In this document: positions 1-11,968 of the stretch, piece after piece | Numbering within the stretch: the first letter of the stretch is position 1 | Layout of the letters: every line of letters starts with the position of its first letter | Assembly (NCBI RefSeq): GCF_035046485.1 | Contig: NC_085137.1 | Span: 339,936,505 to 340,000,504 of the forward strand | Source: Aedes albopictus | Taxonomy: Eukaryota; Arthropoda; Insecta; Diptera; Culicidae | Reading direction: 5' to 3' | DNA length: 64,000 nt | Position numbers and translations under genes: made by a program | The notes under the pieces: generated by a model | The model's database searches: none | What the model saw: only the letters and a program-made list of their open reading frames with translations | What the model was told of the DNA's origin: nothing

Positions 1-1253
1 GATTAGGCGTTCGGAACCGGCTCCGTCGGACGGGGGGCGGGGAGGTACAAATTTGCGAGCCCGCGATAAAACTACCATGGTCTCTCTAGTAGGCAGGTAT
101 AGTGTACCGTGTGGTGTTGATTATACGGTACGGAGCGGTTCCTCGGTTGCACGCGAACAATGTCAACCTGGTCGGTCGGTGGTGATGACGACAATCAATG
201 GAACTCGCCCGTCCGTGTGCGGTGAAAGCGATATTGCGTACTTTGGCTTGGTGCGAGCTCCTGTTTGCTATTGACAGTGTATCGCTATGCTATGCTCGGA
301 ATGGCATTTCAATCGAGAAGGGGAAATGTGAACGGTTCATGAATAGTTTGTGGATCGTACTAAACCAAAAGATTCTGCCCTAAAGAGTTGGAGTTACAGG
401 CAGGATTACAGCATTCACTCAAAATTATTTATACAATACTCATTGTAGCTCTTCTTATTCTTCATTCTTATTTTTATTATTCTACTTTTTTCTGGCATAA
501 CGTCAACATTGGCCATCTCCGCAGATTAATACCACTTCCAGTTTATATTCTTCATCCGCTGACCTGCCAAAATAATGAAAATTGGCTCATTTTTATAGGG
601 TACCACGGATTCTAGCTTTGTAGCAGAGCTCGAAAGAGTATTTTCTTTAGTTTTATAAAATAAATCAGGGAATTTTCATTTCCCCGAAATTCTTGTTAGA
701 TATTCATTGCATGGGATTTTTTTTTCGAAAAAGTAATAAAAAAATACCTTTGTAAAGTTTTTGTGTACCTAAAATTTCTCTGAAAAGGCAGTACATATCT
801 CCAAAAAATCTACCAATAAATTCAATTTTGACCCAAAAAGACAGTTAGGCTGACTGAAAAACGGTTGATCATTTCGGGAAAGTTTCTTTTTGATCAAGGA
901 CATACAAAAAAGGGCCGTTAGATTCAAAATTACATCCCTAGAGGGCACTAGATAAAATGCAAGTGGTATATCTTCTACATCTCAAGACCCTGATTACTTA
1001 GAAACATGGGGTTCTCAGCAAAGATAGTTAGAATGGTAAGGGCTTACATTTGATGGATCGTTTAAAGCGATATTCCGCCACTAGATGACGCTAGTGAGCA
1101 TCCATATGTTAATCCTAATGTACATCAGGTTTCTGATTACATAAAGAGATCAGGGATGAGAAATGTACTGGAAAAAACGGTTACCGGCTGTACATTTGAC
1201 ATTTTTCCACACGAACATCATGGGCCCAGCCAAACTCAAACTGTTCGAAAAAT
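1..1253. other. No recognisable gene; AT-rich sequence
   Basis: The first 400 bases are GC-richer and hold only short overlapping frames without recognisable protein character. The rest is AT-rich. A short palindrome (CACTAG-6-CTAGTG) lies at 1079-1096. I see no domain, splice pattern or terminal repeat pair that I can defend. Confidence 0.5.
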
Positions 1254-1257
1254 AAAT

Positions 1258-2680
1258 GGTCGGGGTTCTGCTAAACCGAACCAAAGACCATTTTTTTAAA
1301 AAATGAGTTTTCTTAACCATTGGATGAAGAAATTGATGATCCTCCTTCCATGTAAAAATGCAGTAATTCTGACAGCTCTTCGTGGAGTAAATTCAAAATT
1401 TCTGTTTGGCAGAACATACAAAAAATAAAATTGCATCCAGCCAGAGTGAACTGTAAACCATTCCATAGAATCATCGAAATGTTCCAGTTTTGGTCCAGAT
1501 GAAGAACATTTCAAGTTATGCTCATCGCCGTCAAATTTATAACTTCCAACCGACTCATAGTAACAATCTGTGGGAGAATTGAACACGTTATTAGAAATAC
1601 GGATGTTGGAGGATACAATTATGTTTCGATGGTGCTGATCGCCATTTTTCCAAATCACATTCAGCCAGACCGAACCAAATCCACTGCATTTTAGAATATA
1701 TTTATTCTCAACAAAACAAAAATCAACTGGTTTTAAATACCTGCGTTATGTCGACACACCTCATACTGATAATTTAACACAGAAGCCGTCATTGAACAAC
1801 AAGGCTAATAAGAATAATAAAGCTTGAAAAAAATCAAACACTTGGTTCGCTTTGGCTGATCGAAAAATGGCGTTTTCACGAAAACCATGCTAGAGAAGAA
1901 TGTTTAGAACTTGATTCAGACTTAACGACTGACCTTCAGCTAAGTAAAATGACCTAGAGGTAACGTGCTTGGTTATCACTTTAAGGACCCAAGTTCGAAT
2001 CTCTTTAATATTTTCGATTTTTTTCGTCTTGGTTCACTTTGGCAGATCATTTTCATGGTTTTCTTCGACCAGTATAAATTTGAAGTACACAAATTGCTCC
2101 ATTTTCACATCTCAGGACCTCAGGACATGCAAAGACATCATTTTACATAATCACTCTTGCTCTGTGCCTGCACATGCACCGCCTATAAAAAAAAAAACAT
2201 AGGTGGGAAGGGCTAAGCTAGGAGGGCTTCCACCGTTCATATTTCAAACTATTTTGAGATCTCCGTACTACCATACTATACGCATCGTTTCTGATTGATG
2301 TGAAGGATTGTGAGTGATATCGATTCCAACTTCATAGACGATGAAAAATCGAGATTTTTTTTACAATCCGGCTGGTTTCCTCTAAAACAAATAAACACAG
2401 TCAGCCACACTGAACTATAAACCATATTCCAATGTTTTTGTTCAGCCAGAGTGAACTGAGTGCAAAGTACTAAGAAATTAAATGTAATTATATCAATGAT
2501 TTCAAATAATTTACATGTTTTCTTCGTCTCTGATGATTAATAAAGGCTTGTAAGTTACATGTGTGTGGAAAAGTTTCAAATAATATTAGCTGTTGTTTAT
2601 TTGTGAGTGGTTCAACTTTAAGCTTAATTATCTCGGAATAAAGTTTTTGGCGCTTAGTTCGGTTTAGCAGAACCCCGGCC
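1258..2680. mobile_element. Non-autonomous TIR element with dispersed CAGCCA..GAAC motifs
   Basis: Terminal inverted repeats of about 27 bp open with GGTCGGGGTTCTGCTAAACC on the left; the right end, read on the other strand, gives GGCCGGGGTTCTGCTAAACC. AAAT lies directly outside both ends (1254-1257, 2681-2684) and may be a 4-bp target duplication. Inside, a motif like CAGCCAGAGTGAACTGTAAA recurs in both orientations near 1438, 1662, 1845, 2029, 2402 and 2442; a further copy near 1227 lies outside the left end, so the true boundary may be wider. A 120-codon minus-strand frame at 1296-1658 sits inside but resembles nothing I know and runs over the repeated motif. The superfamily is unknown. 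Confidence 0.5.
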
Positions 2681-2684
2681 AAAT

Positions 2685-3769
2685 GTCATAACATTTTTTT
2701 TTTCCTGCAGCCTTTTTCCTCGAAACGGTTTCCAAGCGCGAGAGCGCCAGTACTCGAGCACAACGACGGCAAAAATTTCTGTCTCTCCCGTTTTCGCATT
2801 TTTCTGCGTTTCAAACCGCTTCTAGACAAACTTCTTTACATACATCTCAAAGCTAGGAGTGTGCTCTAGCTATTCGTGCAAATAGATTTAAATTATTTAT
2901 TAAAACAAGTGAGTTATTAGTTATTGACATTTTTCGCCATCATCCGCCTCAGCATGACTGCTCATAAATGTTTTCGTGGGGAAGCGAAAACCATCAAGCG
3001 TCTGCTTGACTGCCGTCGGCGCGGCGTCTGATGGTATTGATGCTGTCGTTGTTTTGTTTTTATTTTACTGCCAGTATCGATGAACGGAAAAGAGAAAAAA
3101 GTATTTTGCCATCCCTGAAAGAGATGATGTTTTTGGCACAATAGACTCGGGGTGATCAAAGATGGACTCAAAGGAATTCCAGAGGATTTCTGTAGCGGTT
3201 CAAGGTGGTTTAGAAGGCATTCAGGGATTTTTTTGCCTCCCCTCTTTTAGGGAAATTAAGCCATTGCGTCCAAAAAGCTGAACTTTTGTGACATTCAAGT
3301 GAATTTAGAGACTTTTTATTGAAATCCTAATCTTCAATGGATTTTTGGAGTGTTTCAAAATGGTTTAGGGTTATTTGGAACGTTTACGGCAGAGAGGTTT
3401 GCGGTTTTTTGGAACGATTACAGCATTTCAGGACTTCCAGGGGATATCAGAGAATATAAGGGGCATGTCAGGGGGCTTCAGGAAATGTCAGAGACGTTTT
3501 AGGGCAGGCCTCCATACAGTTGACGCGTGCATGCGAGTGGCGATTATAACAAAATGTATGGGAAAATGGGAGGTTCGCTCACCTTTTCATCGATTTCTCA
3601 TGGTTGCGGTCAATGCACGCACACCTCAATATTTCAATGTTTTGAAAAGTTAAGACTCTCATCTTTGTAATGATGTGTTCAGATTTGAAATTGGTAGTTG
3701 CGGATCCAATGTAAAAGGCAGCCAAATCCAAGTTGGCTGCCAAAAATGTTTCAACTTCAAATGAACGGT
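2685..3769. other. Intergenic sequence with a short perfect hairpin
   Basis: No gene is recognised. From about 3180 to 3500 the sequence takes on a loose GTTTCA/TTCAGG periodicity like the better array at 24.2-25.1 kb. A perfect 9-bp hairpin (GGCAGCCAA, 7-base loop, TTGGCTGCC) lies at 3717-3741. Confidence 0.4.
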
Positions 3770-3777
3770 CTATACAT

Positions 3778-4483
3778 TAGCCTGGTACACGGTTTATATG
3801 GGAAAATCCAAAAAATGGAAAAACTCAAGTTCCTGTATACTTTTTGAGTTTCACTTTGGTCCCATATCAACTGTGCAAAATTTCGGATCGATCGGAAAAA
3901 GTATATTTTAGCGCCCGCCATTCTTAGTTTTTCATACGATTTACTATGGGGAAATTTTACTCCTGCAAAGAAAAATCGCTAGGAGTCACCCCTTGATCCC
4001 TAAAAATAAGTCGACGAATGATTTCTGTAGAATATTTTACTAGGAATCAGACCTCCGAAGACAGCAAATCGATGCGACGTTCGTGGAAAAAGTTATTAGG
4101 CCTCACCCAATCGATAAAATAACGAGATTTTATTATTTATTGTTATTCCTTACATGTAAAACAGCGTTTGCATGCCACTCGGTTTTCAGTCAATAACTTT
4201 TTCCACATACCTCAGATCGTTTTGCGGTCTTCTGAGGGTTGATTCCTCGTAAAATTTCCAACAGAAATCATTCATCGATTTATTTTTAGGGGTTAAGGGG
4301 CAACCTGTGGCGATTTTTCTTTGAAAAAGTGATTTTCCCCATACTAAATCGTATGAAAACTTAAAATGGCTGGCGCTAAAATATAGTTTCTCCGATCGAT
4401 CTGAAATATGTCAGTTGATATGGGACCAAAATGGAACTCAAAAAGTGTACAGGAGTAAAATGTCTTTTTGTGTCCCACGCTAC
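3778..4483. mobile_element. hAT-like foldback element, 8-bp TSD
   Basis: The element begins TAGCCTGGTACAC and ends with the approximate complement (GTGTCCCACGCTA). It is flanked by a perfect 8-bp direct repeat, CTATACAT, at 3770-3777 and 4484-4491, which fits the nTnnnnAn pattern often seen for hAT insertions. Much of the interior folds back on itself: the sequence around 3840-3990 (ACTTTTTGAGTTTCACTTTG, then ATACGATTTACTATGGGGAA) reappears inverted at about 4320-4450. No transposase frame is present, so it would need an enzyme supplied in trans. Confidence 0.75.
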
Positions 4484-4491
4484 TATACATA

Positions 4492-5092
4492 CTTTCCCTT
4501 CATAGATACGAGAAGTTTCGTACATGTTAAAACATTAATTTTCGAGATATTACGCGATAAATTAGGTGCAATTTGATGAAAATTCGTCCTTTTTGTCACT
4601 TTGTCAGCCCCTTGGCAAGCAAGGGGTCCATCAATTTAACTCAACCAAAGTGGTTTTCATTCTTTTTTATCATTTTCTAGCGAATAAGCAAGAACAATTT
4701 AAAATCTTAGACTTTATGCAAATGGCGGCCTGGTTTCAGCGAGATTTACCCAGAGACAAGTACAATAATGCAGAGCTCGGGAGACAAGAGACCTCCAGTG
4801 CAGGGAAAAATCAATATGCAGTACGTACTTGTTTCTTTAGAATTGGTTGTGATATCGATAGACATGATTTGGCCGATTTTTTTCTAAATATATTTTCCTA
4901 ATTATCCTTAATGTTCTTAAAATATTTCTAGGCTTTTTGAGAGTTGGTTCAAAATTTTCTTCGCATGTCAGCTTTGTATGATTAATGCTGACAATTTTTA
5001 TTGCGGATTACTTGTGTGCTCTGTGTTTTATTCAAGGATAATCTAATAGTTCCTTAGACCCTTACATGGTTGTTGATCAATACATAGTGATC
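4492..5092. other. AT-rich sequence, no gene seen
   Basis: A 111-codon frame at 4566-4901 has no recognisable domain and AT-driven composition. I see no terminal repeats or conserved motif. Confidence 0.4.
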
Positions 5093-5100
5093 CTAAGAAG

Positions 5101-6659
5101 TAGACTGCGGCTTATTTTTGAAAAGTTGTTAAAACGTGTATTTCTTAAGCTCTTCTGGATTCAAATGATATAAGAAGAGAAACGCCTCAAAGGTAAATTT
5201 TCGAGTAATAAAAAGGTGCTTTCACTTTAAATGCCATTGCTTTTTCAATTTTCAACCGATTTTCAACCATTTTTATGAATCTCTCTCAAATTCGTTTTCA
5301 ATTTAACTTGTAGGTCACTCAATTTTTCCAAAGTCGAGCAAGACATTAGTTTTAAAGATTTCATTTATTTTGTTCTTTTTTTACAAAAAAAAAAAAAAAT
5401 AATTATACGGCCCGATAATTTTGGCCCGCTTGACCGATTTCAAATCTTTTAGCGTACGTTTGTAGGTATTGACTAAATATCTCCTGAACAAACTATTTAA
5501 TAAAGTATTCATTTTTGTGATACTTTTGTCCAAAAACTGCTAAAACATGCTGTTTCGTCTAGGGTGGACCTTGTTGTGTGGATGGAGGGGGGGGGACTCC
5601 AGGCGGCGACGAAGAACAACTTGGTTCGAAATCCAAACTATATATTTGCCATCGAGACAGACGGCGTGTCTGCTCGATGGGGGGACGATGAAACTTATAC
5701 CTATACATGGAATCACTGTCGCCTTTTATATATGCGACACACAGTACGGAATCGAAATAAAATATAATTGAATCTATTGACCCGCGCGCAGTGCGTTGCG
5801 CTGGATACTTCTCGTACGGTGCCTACCGTGTCGTTGGGCTGACGACGGATTCAAACACACAATGCGCAGTGTGAATGAATAGAAACGCACTCTGCTTGGA
5901 TGCGGTGGAACAGTCGAGGTTTGCGCCACGCTCGATGCGAGATACAACACATGCCTTAAAACTTGATTTTTTTTTCATGTAAAATTTTAGATAAGGACGA
6001 CTTTTTGGCAAGTATTTACCCAAAATCAGATACTAAGCATCATATTTAGGAATATAGAACACAAGTTTATTTGAAAATTAATTTGAGAGAGATTATTATA
6101 AAAAATTTAAAAACGTTTAAATTTTGAAAAAGTTACTAGAAAATTCAACTTTAAAACGTTTGTGCCACCTCTAATGTTTGACTCAAACTCAGAGGTTTCT
6201 CTTTTTATGTCATTTAAATCCAAAAGATCTTACGAATACACGGAACTACAAATCAACCCAAATTTAAGTTCTTTTTGACGCAATTCGGCACCTCCGTGGA
6301 ATTACTCAAATTTGCGTCAAACCGCGATAGTGGTCACTAAGTAGTTCTCATTTGATCGCGGCAAAAATTTTCACCCAGTAATAAGTTATTTTCACCCAGC
6401 GGAGGCTTTATTTGACACAAATTCGGGTTCAGTCAAGATAACCCAAATTTGGCTTCTTCCACGGAGCAGCACGCATGTGTCGGTGCTTCTCTCTTCGTTT
6501 TTGACAACATTCGTGTGGGACGAGGGGAAAACAATCCAATGCTGAGTAAAAGATAAAAGCTGTTTAGCCAAATTTGAGTTTTTTAAACTTATTCCCTGGG
6601 TTAAAATATTTTTCAGTGTACCAGGTTACAACAACTTTTCAAAAATAAGCCGCAGCCTA
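5101..6659. mobile_element. Large inverted-repeat element (hAT-like ends) with later insertions
   Basis: Left end TAGACTGCGGCTTATTTTTG matches, inverted, the right end (TAGGCTGCGGCTTATTTTTG read on the other strand); about 32 bp agree. A further inverted match pairs the sequence near 5165-5190 with 6190-6225. The flanking octamers are CTAAGAAG (5093-5100) and CCAAGCAG (6660-6667), 6 of 8 identical, so a decayed hAT-type duplication is plausible. The interior holds a retroelement LTR-like piece (5571-5960) and a smaller inverted-repeat unit at 6292-6466 whose ends read CTCCGTGGAA. No transposase frame survives. Confidence 0.55.
5571..5960 (+). repeat. LTR-like fragment related to the palindrome at 28.8 kb
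   Basis: From TTGTTGTGTGGATGG onward the sequence matches the arms and loop of the palindrome at 28,775-29,017: both contain GACTCCAGGCG, CGACGAAGAACAACTT and GAGACAGACGGCGTGTCTGC. A canonical AATAAA lies at 5756-5761. These points suggest a retroelement LTR fragment, probably BEL/Pao because the second copy runs into a BEL-type leader. I could not fix the right boundary or a 5-bp duplication. Confidence 0.45.
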
Positions 6660-6667
6660 CCAAGCAG

Positions 6668-7548
6668 GCATGGGAAACACTCACTCAAAATGCGTGTTCA
6701 CTCTTGTGACTTTTGAGTGATGCAGTGTTCCCATGGAAACGGGCTCACTTTCTTCGATTTCGGAGCCGTTTAAACGTGAAATTAGTAAACAAGTGGTTCA
6801 TTACTACATTTTCCAAAATCACTTTCATACACACTCTCAAGCGAGCTTGCTTCTCCTCAGCCAAGCGTATTCTTTAAGCCCTCGAAAATCACCGATCTAG
6901 AAAAAGAAAGTTACGACTAAATGAATCGCTAGCTGATTGCCAAATACGACTGAACCACTAAGGTTATAAGTATACAGGGTCGTATATTTGACAAGGAGAG
7001 AACTCAAGAAACAACATCTGTTTGACACTAATGAAAGTTCGATCGAGTCACAGATATGTTTGGTAAACACGAGAATAAGCGGTATGAAAAAGGGGAAAGT
7101 GACCCCTCTTCCGTCGTTTTCTTTCTTGTGTTTGTTTAGGAAATTGAGTAAGAAAATCGAGAAGGCTGGTTGCGCTAATCAACAATAAACGATTGTCTAC
7201 ATTGCTGAATAAGCTGTGATAGCTTTCAGTTTGAAAAGTTTATTTGGTGTTTACTGGCATGATTCAGAATTGCAAATTGAATCAGAGTTGTGTCTTGATT
7301 CAATCTGCTAAGTGCCATTCGATGATCGAGGGTTCAATTTTTTTGTTGTTTATGCACCGTTACAAACTGCTTCATTTTCACATTCTTTTTGTGTTACGGT
7401 TGTTTTTACAAATACTGTGAAACTGGCAACACTGCATAGAGAAAGTATAGATAAGAATAGTTTGAAGAAAGATCAGTTAGTTGAATAAATGGATCTTTTG
7501 CAAACGCACGGAATTGTTCACTATAATGTAAGTTATTATGTAAATTGA
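6668..7548. other. No gene seen; short inverted repeat at left edge
   Basis: A short inverted repeat at about 6666-6745 opens GGCATGGGAAACACTCACTC and closes GAGTGATGCAGTGTTCCCAT; it resembles the ends of the hAT-like element at 34.6 kb. The remainder is AT-rich without a recognised feature. Confidence 0.35.
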
Positions 7549-7973
7549 ACTTAGGGACAATGGAAATTCGCGGTAAAATTTCTTAAATTTCGCGGGCTAC
7601 TATTGTGAATTTCGCGGCAATGTCGCGGTCCTATGTTTCTGACAATTTTTTTGAAAAAAAAATCAATTTTGCATGTCAAATGAATAATTCATTTAAAAAG
7701 TAACAAGTTTTATGATTTTTCAAGAAAGAAGCATACATTTGATGCAATGAATTTTTATTATGTAGATACGGAATCGTAAATAATCTCAAACTGTCGAAAA
7801 TTATCTGTCAATTTTTGACTAAAAATTTGAAATTTATAGGAATATGTAAGGTATTTTTACAGTTTTGTCAAATTTCGCAGCATTTCGCGGGATTTCTTGA
7901 ATTTCGCGGCCAAAGCCCAATTTCGCGGATTTCGCGGCTTCCGCGAGATCGCGAATTTTCATTGTCCCTAAGT
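7549..7973. mobile_element. TIR element built from repeated TTTCGCGG motifs
   Basis: The ends are inverted copies of ACTTAGGGACAATG followed by (G/A)AAATTCGCG. Between them an ATTTCGCGG-like motif recurs about ten times, clustered toward both ends (about 7568-7625 and 7865-7950). I could not define a convincing target duplication. There is no transposase frame. Clustered subterminal repeats of one short motif are typical of DNA elements whose transposase binds them, but that role is inferred here. Confidence 0.55.
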
Positions 7974-8959
7974 ATGACTCATAAAAAATGCGACAGTATT
8001 CAAAGTCATCGTTCCCCTACTTCGAACTGATTAACCTTGCATGTATCTATTGGATAGTATAGTAGAGCCACTTATCTGATAATGGCAAAGGGACATAGAC
8101 TGATTTCATGCATGTACCTTTGGAAATATAACGTTGAACATATGGATGTCGAAATCGTCCACGCGCCAGAGGCCGTTTTTTAAGGATTAATTTTCTTTCA
8201 ATTGCTTTCAATCACATTCAATCCAATTTTGCTTTGAAAAAGGGTACTTTTATGGTTGGATACGGTCTTCAGGAGTTCGTTGATTCGTCAGACAAGAACG
8301 AAAAAATATTAACTTATAAATTAAGAGACATTTTCTGAAAATTGAATTATTTGACAAATGATTATTTTTAGAAAATATTATGTTTTTAGCATGAAATTGT
8401 TTTTAAGTACTTAGTATTTGTACCTATCATAAAGGTAGGTTTATACACTTTAACAAGAAAAAAAAAAAAAACAGTATGGTCGGGCCAAGGTTTTTTAATT
8501 CCAATAGGTACTAGTGTTTTTCTGGAGACAGTTTTGACAAGTTTCGATTTTTTGTGGGAACGAGATTTTCTACTTATCAATATTTACCGTTCATCCGTAA
8601 TTTTTGATAGTTGATTTGCTGAACCCGTTAAGACATCTACAGAGTATTCAGTAAAAGAGATAAACGAACGTACCGAGTTAAATTTGCTGTTGATACTTAA
8701 CTCGGTTTTGCGGATTTTTCGGATACTTGTATTCCAGCGGTCGCTCAAGTAGTCGTTCTAATGCAGCCGTTTTTAAATTAAAGTCAACTTAATTGTCAAA
8801 AAATTAATGTTATTGAGTACCTGGTGGCAACGAGGAATCGCGCATTTACTAAAAATGTTAAAGCTCATTTTTAGGTTGAGGGGCCCAGATGCAAATGAGT
8901 GTAAGTGATCATTTTGTCGATTTTGAGCTGAGGATATCTAAAATATCTTCAGATTTCAA
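7974..8959. other. AT-rich sequence, no gene seen
   Basis: Contains poly-A/T tracts (for example near 8458-8470) and only short frames. Nothing recognised. Confidence 0.4.
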
Positions 8960-8967
8960 GCTTTCAG

Positions 8968-9120
8968 CAGGGATGCCATATATACAGATTTATCTGTGTT
9001 ATACAGATTTTTGAGCATCTGTACAGATTGCGTTTATATGAAATACAGATTTTTCACCTAAATTTTGAATGAGATACAGATTTTTGAACGAGTGATACAG
9101 AAAACCATCTGGCATCGATG
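8968..9120. mobile_element. hAT-like MITE with ATACAGAT repeats
   Basis: This 153-bp element opens CAGGGATGCCA and closes TGGCATCGATG, and is bracketed by a perfect 8-bp duplication GCTTTCAG at 8960-8967 and 9121-9128. The interior is almost entirely iterations of ATACAGATTTTT on the plus strand, about six copies. The size, the CAGGG start and the 8-bp duplication are typical of hAT MITEs. It has no coding capacity. Confidence 0.8.
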
Positions 9121-9710
9121 GCTTTCAGCAACTTTTTCAAGATTATTTTTACGACGATTGAAAAATTACAATAAATCGGAGAAAATTTTTAAACTTCGTG
9201 TAATTTGTATAGGATGAAAAATTAGCGAAAAACTTTAAGCCTTATTTACTCGAAAGTTGTTTTTGTCACATACCCCTTTGCTTCTAACCCGTTCAATTCC
9301 TCTTTTTATAAAGGCCTCCATTACTGAAGTGACCGGTGGTGGAATACAAGTAGCCGGTAAATTCACAATAAAACGATGGGGAAACTACAGAGTTAATCTG
9401 AGTGTTTTGTATTCTCCAAATTTCTTGCGTTTTCACGAAGCATGCGCCGTGGCGCCTACTATTTGGAAGGAAGGCCGCGCACCACGGTCTGTGCGATAAG
9501 ATCCCCCTGAAACATTTTTTCATGCATTTTTTTTTCGGTGCGCGAACTTCCTTCCCAACCTCCTCGTCGATTTTTATAAGTAGAAATAATCATAAAATAA
9601 TAATAAAAAAATCAAGAAATGAGCCACACAAAAAAATCTTTATGCATACATATGAAACCGTCCACGCCCTCGGCTGTGCTTGAATTGTTCTGCAACTGTT
9701 TATACGAGCG

Positions 9711-9727
9711 GCTGGCTGGCTGGCTGG
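9711..9727. repeat. GGCT microsatellite
   Basis: Four to five tandem copies of the tetranucleotide GGCT. Confidence 0.85.
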
Positions 9728-9856
9728 ATTGCTGCTGGAGAGCTGTGATCCGGTCGGATGGAGGGTTGACGACGACAACGACGACGCAGCTCGGAAGGGA
9801 CCCTCGTGTCGTTTCTTCTGGTCCGACTCTGGCTGGGACACTAAACACGGCTGATG

Positions 9857-9876
9857 CGTCGTCGTCGTCGTCGTCG
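9857..9876. repeat. GTC microsatellite
   Basis: About six to seven tandem GTC triplets. Short frames across it give artificial Ser/Asp/Arg runs. Confidence 0.85.
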
Positions 9877-11968
9877 TAGTAGCTTTCTTTACCTGGTCGG
9901 TCCATTGCCGCGCCGATCGGAGCTCCGGAATCGACGGCGGATGGTGGGTATGTACACCCGAGGCTTACCAGGTCGTATTATGTTTTCAGCGTCTTGTTTT
10001 GATGCCACTCCAGCTGAGGAGGATGACCCGAGCATGGGAGTGTGAAAGGATTTTGCAGATGGATTGAGAATCATTATTTGGCTATTTCAGAGGGGTTCTA
10101 GGAGGATCATTCTGAAGAATGTTTTTCTCAGATGGAGTTGTACCCTTGGGTTCACCTGTTTCGATGCAGTGGGGCAAAATGTACTCCCTTCTTTGCAATG
10201 ATTCTATAGAAAAATCATAGGAAACTTTGTTTCTCCTTCAGAAATTCAAAGATATTAGAATACACTTCTAGGGACTTCAAAGTTCCTAGGAGAATCTAAA
10301 GCAGCTTTCAAGCTGCTTAGGCGACAAAGGACTCGTTTAGTATTTCTGTGTGAGGTCCCTATCAAGCAACTTGGGATACTTCTCGTACATAACTACATGT
10401 ACTGTGAAGTTGCTGTTACTTACTAACAAATTCCAATCCGATTCCGGCACTCTGCCCCACTCGGGACGCTTTCCTCTCTATGGGAAGTCTCCGGGGTGTG
10501 CTCCGGTTTGGTTTCGCGCGCGGTACGCATCTCCCGTGTATGCGGGTCTTTTCTTCTGCTGCTGCTGGCTGGCAGGCTGATTTTAGTCGCTTTATTGCCG
10601 CGATACTTTTCGCTGCCCTGGTAAGCTTGCGCACTACCGAGCCGAGCCGAGCCAAGCCAATACCGCCTGCCGCCGATTTTTTTCTTCTTGGTAAATATGT
10701 TTTGTATATTTGCGCCTTTCAACGCACTACAGGGCGGCGGCGCTGCTGCTGGTTGACTTGGGAGGAACTCCTGGGAGACGCGTCCGCGCGACCGGGGCTC
10801 CAGGGAAACGCGATGCGCAGCTCTGGTGTGTGCTTTGATTATACTCTTTAAAATTTAATAATAATAATCATTATAAGCCGTAATAATAGTAATAAAAATA
10901 TTGATTTTACTTTAATAATATTATCACCTCCTTGGGTAAATGATGTATTGCGAATTGCGATACGGGTGGTGTGGTTGTTGATGGTGTGGCGCTGCCGATG
11001 ACGATGTTGTTGGTCGGTCGGGTCGGTACTGTTGACTGCTCTGTGCTCACACGTGGTCACTTGCCTGGCAGCTCAGCAGCAGGCGTCAGGCAGCCAACCA
11101 GCCAGCCAGCGCCACCGAACGAGGTAACGAGGTCATTAGGTGCGAAAGAGCGATACACGGGTTGGCCCCTGAGGGGTCGAGAGCCAGAATAGACGAGTCG
11201 CGGATGTGGAACACGTTTCAGTGCCTGCGAGAGGTGCAAGTGTCCGAAGATGGGTTTGTTCATTGAGACGGTATTGTGTTTTGCACTTATTGATCTCGTT
11301 GGCCACCAATCTATGCATGACATGGGACGTTTTATTGTATTTATTAATGAGAATTTTATTACAGAAGACTATTCATTAGGAACTTTTGGTACCAAAGCGG
11401 CTTTTCGGGCCCGTATGAAGTTGATCACCAATATTAACTTCTTTTCCCGATCAGCCTAGATAGCTGTGTAGTGTCGGTAGCGGTTAGTTCAACTGGCTAA
11501 GAATAGCACTACGGACCGCCTGTTCCAGTGGTAGGAATCCACTAATCAGGTGACCCCTAATTCATGGTGTTATGCGGCTTTACGCTTACCGTGCCTATGA
11601 ATGAATGGTTAGGGGGGTCTAATAAAAACCTAATCGCAAACGGAGCCTGTGGAGTACCAGGGCACCCTCCACAGTATTTGCCCTTACTGTGCTAACCGGA
11701 GCAATAGCGCGGTGGACCTTGTGTTTCTCCGAGACAATCAGCTGCCCTTCTTCAATCTCATACTTGAGGCTGAATAAGGGCGGGATTACGAAGATGTTAT
11801 TAATTAGTTTAGATTTTCACCTATATGGTTTCGCATTATGCGTTTTACACAGTGTATTCTGTGTATCCTCGCCTTTGGCGCACTCAAATCGATACCGATC
11901 TGGCTTTATTGTTGCTGTTCTTTTTTGTGCTGTGATTGTTAAGAGTTTAATCTTACCTAGTTTGGGTA

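Larger units (their letters stand above)
9129..11460. other. GC-richer block without a recognised gene
   Basis: Many overlapping short frames occur on both strands, which in GC-rich DNA is expected by chance; none shows a domain. Microsatellites are present at 9711-9727 (GGCT units), 9857-9876 (GTC units) and 10637-10659 (GAGCC units). An AT-rich tract lies at 10,850-10,925. It could contain host regulatory or untranslated sequence, but nothing here proves it. Confidence 0.4.

Noticed and set aside
1296..1658. 120-codon minus-strand frame as a gene
   Set aside because: It lies inside a TIR element, spans its repeated motif, and resembles no protein I know.
7544..7978. 8-bp target duplication for the TTTCGCGG element
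   Set aside because: The flanking octamers ATTGAACT and AGTATGAC do not match under any border I tried.
9590..9905. Overlapping frames of 83-97 codons on both strands
   Set aside because: They lie over GGCT and GTC microsatellites and overlap on opposite strands; composition is set by the repeats.
10416..10851. Frames of 76-123 codons on both strands in a GC-rich stretch
   Set aside because: Opposite-strand overlap, no domain, no splice or start context. Chance open frames are common in GC-rich DNA.
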